Part shown: positions 50,243 to 60,289 of the stretch, one piece after another
Numbering within the stretch: the first letter of the stretch is position 1
Layout: each line of letters opens with the position of its first letter
Source of the DNA: Anaerocolumna chitinilytica
GTDB taxonomy: Bacteria > Bacillota > Clostridia > Lachnospirales > Lachnospiraceae
Length of the DNA stretch: 64,000 bases
Assembly: GCF_014218355.1 (NCBI RefSeq)
Contig: NZ_AP023368.1
Coordinates: forward strand, 2,112,001 to 2,176,000
Direction: 5' to 3'
Notes under the pieces: generated by a model
Told to the model about the DNA's origin: nothing
The model's database searches: none
What the model saw: only the letters and a program-made list of their open reading frames with translations
Position numbers and translations under genes: made by a program

Positions 50243-53200
50243 ATGAAGAAAGGAATATTTAGCAGGAATAGTTGGAAAAAATGGGTTGCAGCCGCACTTA
50301 CGTTAACCCTTATTTTCAACGCAGGTCTTCCCGGACAGGGAGCAGACAATAAGGTTTCTGCTGCGGGAAGCGATAAGGTAATATTTACGGATTTTGAGTC
50401 AACGGACTATACGGCTGGTGCTTATGGAAACAGTATCACCAGAGATAGTGTCAATGTTTATGAAGGAAAGCAAGCCCTCCAGTATGTACAGAGCGAAGGA
50501 AAGAAGTGGGATAACGACATTAAGGTAAGAAGCGTATCTGGCAGTGCAATTGATGCTTCTGGGATGACAAAGATAGTTATTCATGTAAAAGACACAGTCG
50601 GTGCCAACAATTTTGAAGTGAAACTGATTGATGAAAATAATAATACCTCGGCTAAATATACTGCTGAAAAAGCTGTAAAGGATCAGTGGACTACACTGGA
50701 AGTTCCGCTGGATCAGTATAGCGGAATAAATAAGGCAGCGATTAAGCAAATAGCTGTTTGGGAATGGAATGACGGTGCATATTACTTTGACAGTATTTAT
50801 TTTGAAGACGCAAATAACAACAAAGTAATGTTTCAGGATTTTGAACAGAGTCTTTATTATAATACGAATAACGGAACGAATAAGCTCACCCAGGCTGATA
50901 AGAACAATGGAAGTACTTCCCTCATTTATAATCAGGGTAACGATAGCGGGGGAGGAGAAGCAATTATCAACCCTGGCAAAGTAATAGATGCCACTGGTAA
51001 AGACTATATTGTATTCTGGCTCAAGGACACGAACGGCAGCAATAATTTAAAGCTTGCGCTTACAGATGCTGATGGAAATTCCTATGATGACTGGACCGAT
51101 GGGAATGATGCTTTACAAAAATCCTTGAAAGACCAATGGAAGGAAATTGCAGTACCGCTTAGCAAATACAGCAGTCATGGCGTTGATTTAAGTAAAATTA
51201 CACAGATAAAGATATATGAGTGGAATACCGGTAATTATTATATAGATGATATTTACTTTACCAGTATCCTGCCCCCAGCCCCACCGGTATCTGATGTTTC
51301 AGAGGGAACTTATACTGAAAGTTTTCAGGTGAGTCTGACAGCTCCGGAGAGTGGCGGTGCTATCTACTACACAACGGATGAAACGAAACCTACGGAGAGT
51401 TCATCCCTTTATACAGCACCAATTACGATAAATACTTCCACCCTTTTAAAGGCAGTTTTTATCAAGAATGGAGAGAGCAGCAGAGTACTTACCCTTAATT
51501 ATTCTGTTGTAGCAAGCAATATCCCTAAAAAAGTGATGTTCGAAGACTTTGAAGGAACACCTGTAATTACAAACGGAACGGTAACAGATGCAGAAAAATA
51601 CAGTGGTACAAAGAGTGCTTCCTATATCCTCACAGCATCCGCGGACCCGACAGAAAGCAGCAGCTTCTATGCTGAAGGTGCTAATACAGACACCTCTTTA
51701 TATAATTATCTGGTATTTTGGTTAAAGGACACCCAAGGTGCTAATACCGTAAAACTTGGGCTTAAAGATAAAAATGGAAACAAGACCGGACTTGCCTGGA
51801 CTAATACACTAACCACAGAGAAAGGCAGTTCAATTAAGAATACCTGGACGGAATATGCTGTAAAACTAAGCAGCATTTCCGGTATTGATAAGATTGACCG
51901 CTCTGCCATAAAAGGAATCTACATTGGCGAATGGAATTCCGGAACATATTACATAGATGATATCTATTTTACCAATAACCTTCTGCCTGCTAGTCCGAAG
52001 TCAAACTATGCTTCCGGTACTTATGAGAAGTTAGAAGGAGTAACCTTAGCCACGACCACTGCAGGCTGCGATATCTACTACACAACAGACGGCAGCACAC
52101 CTACAAAAGCTTCAATAAAGTATCAGACACCCCTGACCTTTACTGAGAATACTATCGTAAAGGCAGCTGCTATACGACAGTCAGATGATGAAAGCAGTGC
52201 GGTAGTAACCTATACCTACCATGTTAAAGCACTCCCTGCCGGTGCTGTTGTTCCTTTCAATGATTTTGATGATGGAACCGGAAAAGTAATTGCAAGAACT
52301 GGCGCGAAAGTAACCGCTAACAGCACAGACAGTTACCAAGGAAAGAGTATTACCTATGAGATGAGTACCTTAAGCGGCTCCCCTACACAAACTGTCAGAA
52401 GTATTACCGTAACACCAAAAAACGGTGCAACAGCAGATGTAAGGCTTTCCAAATACCTGGTTTTTTATGTGAAAGATAAACAGGCTTATAACAATACCAG
52501 AATGTTTATCAAAGATGACTTTGGTAATGAAGCGTCTGCTTGGACTACCTGCAGCACGAAGTACAACGAATGGAATATGTACTATGTGGATTTAAGCAGT
52601 ATGGATGGATACGCTAATCTGGACTTGGCTTTTATCAAAGAAGTAACCTTTGGTTTTTATAATACCGGAACCTATCTTATTGATGAAATGTACTTTACCG
52701 ACAAGCTCTATACCGGACTTCCGGGAGCAGAAACACCGGCTCTTAATCCGGCAGCAGGTGAAATACAGACAAGCAAAGCACCCGGCACCTATGATGTTTT
52801 CGTTCCTGTTGAACTTGCGGCAGAAACAGGAGCTGACATATACTATACAACTGACGGAACTACCCCTACAACAGCTTCAAAGAAGTATACCAGAGCTATC
52901 TATTTGAAAGCACCTGCGGTTATAAAAGCAATTTCTGTTAAGAACAGTATAAGCGGAAATGTTTTCAGCTTTGAATATAATATTAAACCCGGTAAACCTG
53001 TTACAATCTTTGGAGAGCCGGGAACCTATACAGGTTCAGTTATAGTGGCACTTCGTTCCTCAGAAGATAACACACCGGTTTATTATACGTTAGATGGCAG
53101 TGAACCTACTGTTTCCTCCATCCGTTATAACTCACCCTTTAGAATTGAAGAAACTACAACTCTAAAAGCAATTGGATATGACAATGGAGCAGCAAGTGAT

Positions 53201-56014
53201 ACTAAGACCTTTGAATATATTATTCAAGGCACAGAAGCAGGCGTAAAAGCTGTGAAGTCTTCTCTGCCTGCCGGTACCTATGGCGCAGCAAGAACCATGA
53301 CACTTACTTCAGGAACTGTCGGTGCCCAGATTTATTATACGACCAACGGTTCAAATCCAACTACCTCCTCACAGTTATATACAGGAGCTGTTACAGTAAG
53401 TACAGATACCACAATAAAGGCAATCGCTGTACTGGGCAGTAAAGTAAGCGGTATATCAGAGTATCAGTATACCATCAAGAGCGGCCCCTCCAACTTCTTG
53501 AAGGCAGATGGAAAGAAGATTAGGAACAATTACGGCACAGGTGAGGAAGTAATTCTTCGCGGTACAAATGCCGGGGGCTGGCTTGTAACGGAGAATTGGC
53601 AATGTCCTCTTGACGCCAAGGATATGCTTACGATGATGAATGTATTTACCGAGCGTTTTGGCAAGGAGAAAGCCGCCGAACTGATCAAACAGTATCAGGA
53701 TCACTGGTGGACTTCAAAGGATTTTGATTATGTAAAGGCAGAAGGAATTAATATTCTAAGACTTCCTATTACGTATTTTGAAATGTTAAACAGTGACGGA
53801 AGCTTAAAGACAACAGCTTTTGAGAGACTTGACTGGTTTATAAACGAAGCTAAGAAGCGTGATATCTATGTTATGATTGATATGCATGGTGCTGTAGGTT
53901 CTCAGAACGGAAAAGACCATTCAGGAGACACAACAATAGCGGATATCGGAGATTTCTATGGTAATGAAGAGAATATCAGTAAGACAGTGACTCTTTGGAA
54001 AGAGATTGCAAAACGTTATAAGAATGAACCCATGGTATGCGGCTATGATTTATTAAATGAGCCCAGTGCAACAAAATTGGTTCAGTATGATGTTTATGAC
54101 AGGATTTACAAAGCAATCAGAGAAGTGGATAAAGATCATATGATTTTCCTTCAGGGAATCTGGAATCCTACGGATTTGCCGGACCCGTCTCTTTATGGAT
54201 GGGAAAATGTGGTATACCAATACCACTTCTATCAGTGGAGCGGTCTGACAGATGCTAAGGTACAGTCAGATTTCATCAAAGAAAAGATTAAGATGATCAA
54301 AGAAACAACGAATTATAATGTTCCTTCCTTTATCGGAGAGTTTACTTTCTTTAGCAATCCTGACAGCTGGAAACAGTGTATGGATCTGATTGAAGCAGAG
54401 GGGTATGGTTATACCACCTGGACCTTTAAGGTAGCCGATGGCGGAGAAGGCAGCAGTTGGGGGCTATACACCGGTAAATCCAATCCTGTATTGGTTAATA
54501 CCGATTCTTTTGATACTATAATGAACAAGTGGAGTACGATTGATACAACAACAGGCTTTACAAGAAACACAACATTCGCAGATGTTTTAAAGCCTTATTT
54601 TTCGAAGAACATACCACTTGCGGTTCCTTACTCCGAAGGTTCAGGCGGTAACCCCGGAGGTGGTGATAATAGCGGAAACGGTGGCAATGGCAATGGCGGC
54701 AGTAACAACGGAAGTAATCAAAATAACAATAATTCCTCAGTTGCTGTTGCAGTACCGACGGTAAGTGATATACAAGTTAAGGATGGAAAGGCAGTTATTA
54801 GTTTGTCTCTATCCAAAGCTGAATTACAAAAAGCAGCAGAGGGCAAAGAGAAACTTACTTTATCAGCAGCTCTTCCGGAAAACGAGATAGCAGCACAGAT
54901 AAAGGGCGGCAATGACATTTCTATACGTTTGGATTTAACACCTGCACTGAGTATATCTAATGTTGTAGTAGATAAAGTTGTATTGTCCAGCAATCTATTA
55001 ACACAGATAGCAGCTGCACAAAAATCCGTAGATGCCACGATTGTTCTAAAGGATGCTGCTCTCAACTGGCATTTTGACGGAGAGCTTTTAAAAGCTTCTA
55101 AGCGCCCGGTTACAGACATCAACCTGATGGGACAGATTAGTGTTGCTGCTATTACAGGAAGCGCTATAACCCAGAGGGGACTTGTAGTTTCCTTCAATCA
55201 TTCCGGGTTACTTCCTTCCACTGCTGTTATTACATTATCACCAAGTGGGTCATTAGCAGATTCATTCTTTAAAGATGCTGGCTTAACAGTTGGAAGCAAC
55301 GCTTATGTTTACTACCATGATCAGGCAAGCGGAAAGCTCCTTGCGATACCCAATAATAAGATAATGGTAGCAAGTGACGGTATCAGAGTTCCTATTACTC
55401 ATTGCTCCGATTATGTCATTCTGGCAAAAGAACCGGATAAGTCTATTCTTGTTTCTTTACTCGACCAGATTAATGTCTCTGCTGATAAAGTACCTGTATA
55501 TGTAAACGGTACAATGGGCAATACCAAACTTATTAAGGTTACGCTGCCTCAGACCTTAGTAAAGACAGGAAGCAGTAAGGTAAAGGATTCCGGTGTTGAT
55601 ACGGTGGCTATTACTTATGCTTCTTCCAATAAGAGTGTTGCAATAGTTGATAAAAACGGTAAAGTGACCGGAAAGAAAGCAGGAAAGGCTACTATTACAG
55701 TAACCGCAAAATTATCTGATGGCACCTCCAGAATAGTGAAGGTTCCGGTAACTGTTAAAAACGCCTGGGTTGAAGTCTTGGAAGCTCCTACTACCATAAA
55801 GAGCGGAAAAACAAGCAGCTTTCGTATAGCTTTACATGGCTACAAAAATAGTGATATTACCTGGCTGACTGGCAAACGGGGCATTGCATCGGTAGGTATT
55901 AACAGCGGTAAGACTACTGTGAAAGTAACCGGAACCTCTGCAGGTAAGGATACGCTAATCATTCTGTCCAAGGGAAAGAAGATAAAGAGTATTTCAGTAA
56001 CTGTAGCAAAATAA
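50243..56014 (+). CDS. giant secreted GH5 beta-glucanase with CBM-like and chitobiase-C repeats
   Basis: The 1,923-residue protein has a signal peptide (about 1-38, SAAG end). It has four jelly-roll CBM-like repeats ending in IDDIYFT or a variant (about 43-190, 192-340, 429-577, 669-821). Five CHB_HEX_C-type repeats with YYTTDGTTPT-like cores lie at about 346-422, 582-660, 842-916, 917-995 and 1001-1080. The GH5 barrel spans about 1082-1452, with acid/base Glu1273 (LLNEP) and nucleophile Glu1366 (IGEF). A Gly/Asn linker, an unassigned region (1498-1733) and two Ig-like (Big_2-type) modules follow. The LRGTNAGGWL opening suits exo-beta-1,3-glucanase relatives. GGGAGAG fits ATG 50243. It likely acts on cell-surface or extracellular beta-glucan. 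Confidence 0.88.
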   Translation: MKKGIFSRNSWKKWVAAALTLTLIFNAGLPGQGADNKVSAAGSDKVIFTDFESTDYTAGAYGNSITRDSVNVYEGKQALQYVQSEGKKWDNDIKVRSVSGSAIDASGMTKIVIHVKDTVGANNFEVKLIDENNNTSAKYTAEKAVKDQWTTLEVPLDQYSGINKAAIKQIAVWEWNDGAYYFDSIYFEDANNNKVMFQDFEQSLYYNTNNGTNKLTQADKNNGSTSLIYNQGNDSGGGEAIINPGKVIDATGKDYIVFWLKDTNGSNNLKLALTDADGNSYDDWTDGNDALQKSLKDQWKEIAVPLSKYSSHGVDLSKITQIKIYEWNTGNYYIDDIYFTSILPPAPPVSDVSEGTYTESFQVSLTAPESGGAIYYTTDETKPTESSSLYTAPITINTSTLLKAVFIKNGESSRVLTLNYSVVASNIPKKVMFEDFEGTPVITNGTVTDAEKYSGTKSASYILTASADPTESSSFYAEGANTDTSLYNYLVFWLKDTQGANTVKLGLKDKNGNKTGLAWTNTLTTEKGSSIKNTWTEYAVKLSSISGIDKIDRSAIKGIYIGEWNSGTYYIDDIYFTNNLLPASPKSNYASGTYEKLEGVTLATTTAGCDIYYTTDGSTPTKASIKYQTPLTFTENTIVKAAAIRQSDDESSAVVTYTYHVKALPAGAVVPFNDFDDGTGKVIARTGAKVTANSTDSYQGKSITYEMSTLSGSPTQTVRSITVTPKNGATADVRLSKYLVFYVKDKQAYNNTRMFIKDDFGNEASAWTTCSTKYNEWNMYYVDLSSMDGYANLDLAFIKEVTFGFYNTGTYLIDEMYFTDKLYTGLPGAETPALNPAAGEIQTSKAPGTYDVFVPVELAAETGADIYYTTDGTTPTTASKKYTRAIYLKAPAVIKAISVKNSISGNVFSFEYNIKPGKPVTIFGEPGTYTGSVIVALRSSEDNTPVYYTLDGSEPTVSSIRYNSPFRIEETTTLKAIGYDNGAASDTKTFEYIIQGTEAGVKAVKSSLPAGTYGAARTMTLTSGTVGAQIYYTTNGSNPTTSSQLYTGAVTVSTDTTIKAIAVLGSKVSGISEYQYTIKSGPSNFLKADGKKIRNNYGTGEEVILRGTNAGGWLVTENWQCPLDAKDMLTMMNVFTERFGKEKAAELIKQYQDHWWTSKDFDYVKAEGINILRLPITYFEMLNSDGSLKTTAFERLDWFINEAKKRDIYVMIDMHGAVGSQNGKDHSGDTTIADIGDFYGNEENISKTVTLWKEIAKRYKNEPMVCGYDLLNEPSATKLVQYDVYDRIYKAIREVDKDHMIFLQGIWNPTDLPDPSLYGWENVVYQYHFYQWSGLTDAKVQSDFIKEKIKMIKETTNYNVPSFIGEFTFFSNPDSWKQCMDLIEAEGYGYTTWTFKVADGGEGSSWGLYTGKSNPVLVNTDSFDTIMNKWSTIDTTTGFTRNTTFADVLKPYFSKNIPLAVPYSEGSGGNPGGGDNSGNGGNGNGGSNNGSNQNNNNSSVAVAVPTVSDIQVKDGKAVISLSLSKAELQKAAEGKEKLTLSAALPENEIAAQIKGGNDISIRLDLTPALSISNVVVDKVVLSSNLLTQIAAAQKSVDATIVLKDAALNWHFDGELLKASKRPVTDINLMGQISVAAITGSAITQRGLVVSFNHSGLLPSTAVITLSPSGSLADSFFKDAGLTVGSNAYVYYHDQASGKLLAIPNNKIMVASDGIRVPITHCSDYVILAKEPDKSILVSLLDQINVSADKVPVYVNGTMGNTKLIKVTLPQTLVKTGSSKVKDSGVDTVAITYASSNKSVAIVDKNGKVTGKKAGKATITVTAKLSDGTSRIVKVPVTVKNAWVEVLEAPTTIKSGKTSSFRIALHGYKNSDITWLTGKRGIASVGINSGKTTVKVTGTSAGKDTLIILSKGKKIKSISVTVAK

Positions 56015-56138
56015 ACGCAAAATATATACTTTCATTCGAAAAAGTATAAAATGTAGAAGCAAAGTATGATTCTATTTATTGCACCTATTGCAAAAATATC
56101 ATAAAATTAAACTTGTATTTAATCTAAAATTCACAGCA

Positions 56139-56184
56139 ATCATAAGGAGTTATCAGGAAGCTTTATCGATAATCTCCTTATGAT
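56139..56184 (+). terminator. terminator after the giant GH5 gene
   Basis: Arms 56139-56154 and 56168-56184 (ATCATAAGGAG / CTCCTTATGAT) pair strongly around 13 nt; the tail is TTTGTGG, so termination may be leaky. Confidence 0.65.
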
Positions 56185-56251
56185 TTTGTGGTATACGTAA
56201 ATTTTTGCCTGTAGATTAAAATTCAGATACATGAGAAGGTATGAGTATTTT

Positions 56252-57871
56252 ATGAGAAAACAAGTGAAAGTTTCTATTTATGTGCTTCTGCTATTCTGTT
56301 ATGCGTTAACATCATTTACAGCCTGTTCAAAAAATAACGGGAAGGCAGGTGATACAGCTCAAAAAGGAACACAGGAAAAGAAGGGTAAGACCAAAGCCGA
56401 TGTTAATAAGGAAGATACAAAGGGGAACCCGGATACATCAGACAGAGTCGACTTGGTATTCTACCTGATGGGGGACCCGCCTAATGACATGCCTTTGGTA
56501 CAGGACCGGATAAATGAATTACTGCTTCAAAAAATCAACACTACAGTAACCTTTAAATACACCAGTTGGACGGACTGGCAGACAAAATATAACATGATAC
56601 TCTCCTCCGGTGAAGAATGTGATTTGATTTATACTGCCAATTGGATGAATTATGCGGAACTGGCGAACAGCAATGCTTTTACACCACTGGACGAGCTGCT
56701 TCCGGTATATGCACCTGATATTTATAAGGATATTACTCAGGATGTCTGGAAACAGATGAAAGTGAAGGGGAAGATCTACTCCGTACCAAGCTCGAAGAAG
56801 GAATATACGAACGCTGGTATAATGTACCGGGAAGATTTAAGAGAGAAGTATAATCTGCCGGTGCCGGATAGCTTTTCAAATCTGGAAGCGTATCTGATGG
56901 GAGTAAAGAAAAACAATCCCACACAAAGTATTATGAAACCTTCCGTAAATACCGCATCATTTTCCTATTCCTTTAGCGCAACCATGGCCTTTCAGGCAAA
57001 ATATGCCTGGGTGCAATCAGGTGCTCCCTATGGATTGGCAGCTGAATATAATACACCGTCGAAACTCTTTAATTATTGGGCTTCGGATGATTTTAGGGAT
57101 GATATGATGACTATGAAGAAATGGGCGGATGCCGGCTTTTGGTCCAGAAGTGTATTATCCGATGCCAATAATTCCGATGCCTTTATCAACGGACAGGATA
57201 TCTGTATTATTGATGGACAGAACCCTGCTAAATTTGTTGGTACATACTATAATTCCAGGCTGGCTAAAGACTGGAAGGTTGGCTATGTGCCTTATGCCAG
57301 TATCAACAGAATTGCCTATGCCAATCATCCCAGCGGAAACGGAACAGCTATTCCGACCAATTCTAAGTATCCGGAAAGAGCTGCCATGGCTCTTAACCTA
57401 TTATATATGGACAAGGATATCTACAGATTAATGCAATATGGTATAAAAGGCACTCATTATACCCTGGATGCAGAGGGATACTATAAAGACGGACAAAAGC
57501 ACACAGACTTCAGTGCGGAATCTGCCAATGCCTGGGGACTGCGTAATCCCTTATTTACGTTGCCGTCAAGAGGGGATGATAAGTTGAATAAGATTTTTTC
57601 AGAACTGCACAGGATAGCACTTAAAACAAAGTATCCGGATGTAGATATTGCTTCCGGTTTCGTGGAAGTATATGATGACTATGCTTCTGAGCGAGCCGCA
57701 CTTGCTAATGTTATGATTGAGTATCTTGCACCATTACAGGCCGGATTAGTTGATGATGTAGATGGTGCAGTCGATGAGTTTCTCCAAAAAGCTGCAGAAG
57801 CAGGTTTAACCAAAATACAGGAAGCTTATACAAAGCAGTGGGAGGCATATTGTGAAAACTATGGGTATTAA
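56252..57871 (+). CDS. extracellular solute-binding lipoprotein (LplA/DUF3502 type)
   Basis: The 539-residue protein has a lipoprotein signal with lipobox LTSFTAC near residue 25. A Lys/Asp-rich tether follows, then a substrate-binding fold starting VDLVFYLMGDPPNDMPLVQDRINELL. This is the LplA-like family, in which a DUF3502 region forms the C-terminal part. It would capture an oligosaccharide for an ABC importer, but no permease or ATPase is encoded nearby, so partners must lie elsewhere. ATG 56252 is preferred over 56231 and 56241; its ribosome site is modest (GAAGG at 10 bp). Confidence 0.85.
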   Translation: MRKQVKVSIYVLLLFCYALTSFTACSKNNGKAGDTAQKGTQEKKGKTKADVNKEDTKGNPDTSDRVDLVFYLMGDPPNDMPLVQDRINELLLQKINTTVTFKYTSWTDWQTKYNMILSSGEECDLIYTANWMNYAELANSNAFTPLDELLPVYAPDIYKDITQDVWKQMKVKGKIYSVPSSKKEYTNAGIMYREDLREKYNLPVPDSFSNLEAYLMGVKKNNPTQSIMKPSVNTASFSYSFSATMAFQAKYAWVQSGAPYGLAAEYNTPSKLFNYWASDDFRDDMMTMKKWADAGFWSRSVLSDANNSDAFINGQDICIIDGQNPAKFVGTYYNSRLAKDWKVGYVPYASINRIAYANHPSGNGTAIPTNSKYPERAAMALNLLYMDKDIYRLMQYGIKGTHYTLDAEGYYKDGQKHTDFSAESANAWGLRNPLFTLPSRGDDKLNKIFSELHRIALKTKYPDVDIASGFVEVYDDYASERAALANVMIEYLAPLQAGLVDDVDGAVDEFLQKAAEAGLTKIQEAYTKQWEAYCENYGY

Positions 57872-57889
57872 TAAAAAGTAAGATATGAG

Positions 57890-57917
57890 AGGGTGTTGCT
57901 TTTGGCACCCTGTTTTT
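57890..57917 (+). terminator. terminator between receptor and AraC genes
   Basis: AGGGTG (57890-57895) pairs with CACCCT (57906-57911), loop of 10, followed by GTTTTTG. The short stem suggests partial termination. Confidence 0.6.
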
Positions 57918-57945
57918 GCATTTTACGGTTTTGGGGGGAGTTTTG

Positions 57946-60168
57946 ATGCGTTTATTTAAGAAAGGTATCTTTCTAAAATTATTTCTGAATATTACGCTAT
58001 GTGTAGTGGCAGCAATTGTACTTACATCAGCTGTGCTTTATTCCAATTTTGAGTCTATCTTGATGCGCTATGAGTATCAGGCCAGAGCAGAACAGCTTAG
58101 CAGCCAGCAGGGACAGGTGTCCAAGTTGTCAGATGTAGCTGTTAAAATCGGCAATCAAATATACCACGATATGAACATAACAAAATTACTTTATACAAAA
58201 GATCCAAATGTCAATGATATGAGTGCAGCCTTTGGACAGCTTCGTATATACAGAGCCTCTATTCCTTATATAGAGTCCATCTATATTTACAACAAGTATA
58301 ATAACTATGTCTATGTGGAAGGCGGCAGTGAATATTCGGAACTTACGGAACATGGTTATGAAAAATTAAACGATGGATTTCTGGATGTGTCTGCGAAAAA
58401 TATTATCGCAAACTTCAAAGATTATAAGCCTTTTAAGCCCATACCTAGATCCTATTATTCCACGACGAAGAAGAAGACCAAGTATTTTTACAGCTTCTTT
58501 ATGTATGATTCTTATACAAACAAATCGGATACAAGCTGCGTGATGATAAATTTTAATACGGATTATCTGCTGGATTCCTTTAAAGATAATCAGAAAAATG
58601 ATTCAGAGTACTTTATTGTCGATGAGAAAGGGGATATTGTCTCCACTGGTTCAAAATTTGATATGCTAAAGAATTATCATCCAGCAAGTTATATTCGAAC
58701 AATTCTGGATAATGGAGACAAAGAGGGGTATTTTACAGATACAGTAAGTAAGGAAAAGCTTTTCTTTGTATATAGTCAGAGAGATAAATACGGCTGGCAA
58801 TATGTCAGTCTGACCAAATATAAAACAATGGAAGAGAGTATTCAAAATATTCAGATACTCACAATGTCTGTCAGTGTAGTATTTGTAATTCTCAGTATTC
58901 TTTTAGCTTTCTGGATAACAAGAAGATTATACCATCCTATTTATGAGATGGAGACGGATATAAAGGAATTGGAACATGAGAAGAGAAGTGCAAAGAATAT
59001 CTTAAAGCGAGTATATATCAGTGATTTGTTGGCCTTAAAGGAAACCCCGGAGAAAGAGTATCTGCGTAATTACTTTCAGAAGATAAACATGGAGCTGGAC
59101 TTCGAGAAAGAGCTGCAGCTTCTGCTCATCCGGATAGACCGGTATAGAAATAAAGCAGAGCAGGAGGAACAGGAGGTTGAACATGCTATAAAGTTTGCTG
59201 TCATTAATGTGTTTACAGAAATGTTAGGAGAGGATTATAAAGTTCAGGGAACTGATTTGGATGAAAGGGATATTATCTTATTTATCAATACCACAGCAGA
59301 AAAAAGCCGTGAGCAGTTTATAGAAAAGCTGCAGCAGGCAGGGAATCTGGTGGCCAGTTATTTTAACATTACCTTATCCTTGATACTTAGCAGTGACGGA
59401 AAAAAACCAGAGCAGCTTATGAGCTTATATAGACAGGTGATGGAGGCGGTACTGCATAGAGTATTTTATCCGAAAGGAAGCTTCATAGATGCGAAATACA
59501 TAAATATCAAGGAAGCAAATGAATATGAATATCCTCTATCGAAGGAGAAACAGTTGGTAGAAGCATTAATGGCAGGAAAGATAGCAGAGGCGAAGGAAGC
59601 TTTTCTCTCTGTTACGGAGGAACTTAAGGATTACCCCATCTCCATATTTAACATGGCAACTGCCCGATTGGTAGTAACCCTCAATAATATGGTAAGCATG
59701 TTAAGAAAGAACAGCAGCAATTGCTTTGAAAATGTAGATATGATTCTTTCCTTGCATCAGCTGGATTCAAAAGAAGAATTCCTTGAGAGCTTTTACAGCT
59801 TCTTTGAAAATGTCGGGAAGGAACTGGATAAGAAAAAAGCCGCTAAACAAGAGACTTTTTACGAGCAGATGAAAACATATATCTATGCACATTATTCGGA
59901 CCCGGATTTCTCAGTGGAAAGTCTGGCTGATGCATTAAATAAATCAGTACCCTATATCAGCAGGGTATATTCACAGACCAATGGAACCACAATTAAGGAT
60001 ACCATTAGTGAATTACGAATGAACCTGGCAAAGGAGTTATTAAAGAATAAAGTACTCTCAATTAATGAGATAGCAGCAAGAGTAGGATTCTCCAGTACCT
60101 CGTATTTTCATAAAGCCTTTAAGAAAGTAAATGGAGTCACTCCAAAGGAATTCCAGGAAAAAGAATAA
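57946..60168 (+). CDS. membrane-anchored AraC family regulator with extracytoplasmic sensor
   Basis: The 740-residue protein has one N-terminal span, an extracytoplasmic sensor of about 270 residues, a second span (MSVSVVFVILSILLAFWI), a cytosolic linker region and a C-terminal AraC HTH pair (FSVESLADALNKSVPYISRVY, then INEIAARVGFSSTSYFHKAFKK). This YtdP/YesN-like one-component type is common next to sugar receptors in Firmicutes. It would sense an oligosaccharide or its binding protein outside and activate the adjacent genes. GGGGGAG fits ATG 57946. Confidence 0.87.
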   Translation: MRLFKKGIFLKLFLNITLCVVAAIVLTSAVLYSNFESILMRYEYQARAEQLSSQQGQVSKLSDVAVKIGNQIYHDMNITKLLYTKDPNVNDMSAAFGQLRIYRASIPYIESIYIYNKYNNYVYVEGGSEYSELTEHGYEKLNDGFLDVSAKNIIANFKDYKPFKPIPRSYYSTTKKKTKYFYSFFMYDSYTNKSDTSCVMINFNTDYLLDSFKDNQKNDSEYFIVDEKGDIVSTGSKFDMLKNYHPASYIRTILDNGDKEGYFTDTVSKEKLFFVYSQRDKYGWQYVSLTKYKTMEESIQNIQILTMSVSVVFVILSILLAFWITRRLYHPIYEMETDIKELEHEKRSAKNILKRVYISDLLALKETPEKEYLRNYFQKINMELDFEKELQLLLIRIDRYRNKAEQEEQEVEHAIKFAVINVFTEMLGEDYKVQGTDLDERDIILFINTTAEKSREQFIEKLQQAGNLVASYFNITLSLILSSDGKKPEQLMSLYRQVMEAVLHRVFYPKGSFIDAKYINIKEANEYEYPLSKEKQLVEALMAGKIAEAKEAFLSVTEELKDYPISIFNMATARLVVTLNNMVSMLRKNSSNCFENVDMILSLHQLDSKEEFLESFYSFFENVGKELDKKKAAKQETFYEQMKTYIYAHYSDPDFSVESLADALNKSVPYISRVYSQTNGTTIKDTISELRMNLAKELLKNKVLSINEIAARVGFSSTSYFHKAFKKVNGVTPKEFQEKE

Positions 60169-60289
60169 CGTCAAAATAAAAGAGGTACTAAGGGTAAAGA
60201 AAATGAAATGTGAAAGGATACCGCAGAGGGCTAGTATTGCAGTCTTTTGAAGTAACTGCAGAAGTGTTGCGGTAATAAATGGTGAAGAG

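Noticed and set aside
54718..55197. 159-codon minus-strand frame inside the giant GH5 gene
   Set aside because: It is antisense to a clearly coding region and has no ribosome site or recognisable domain.
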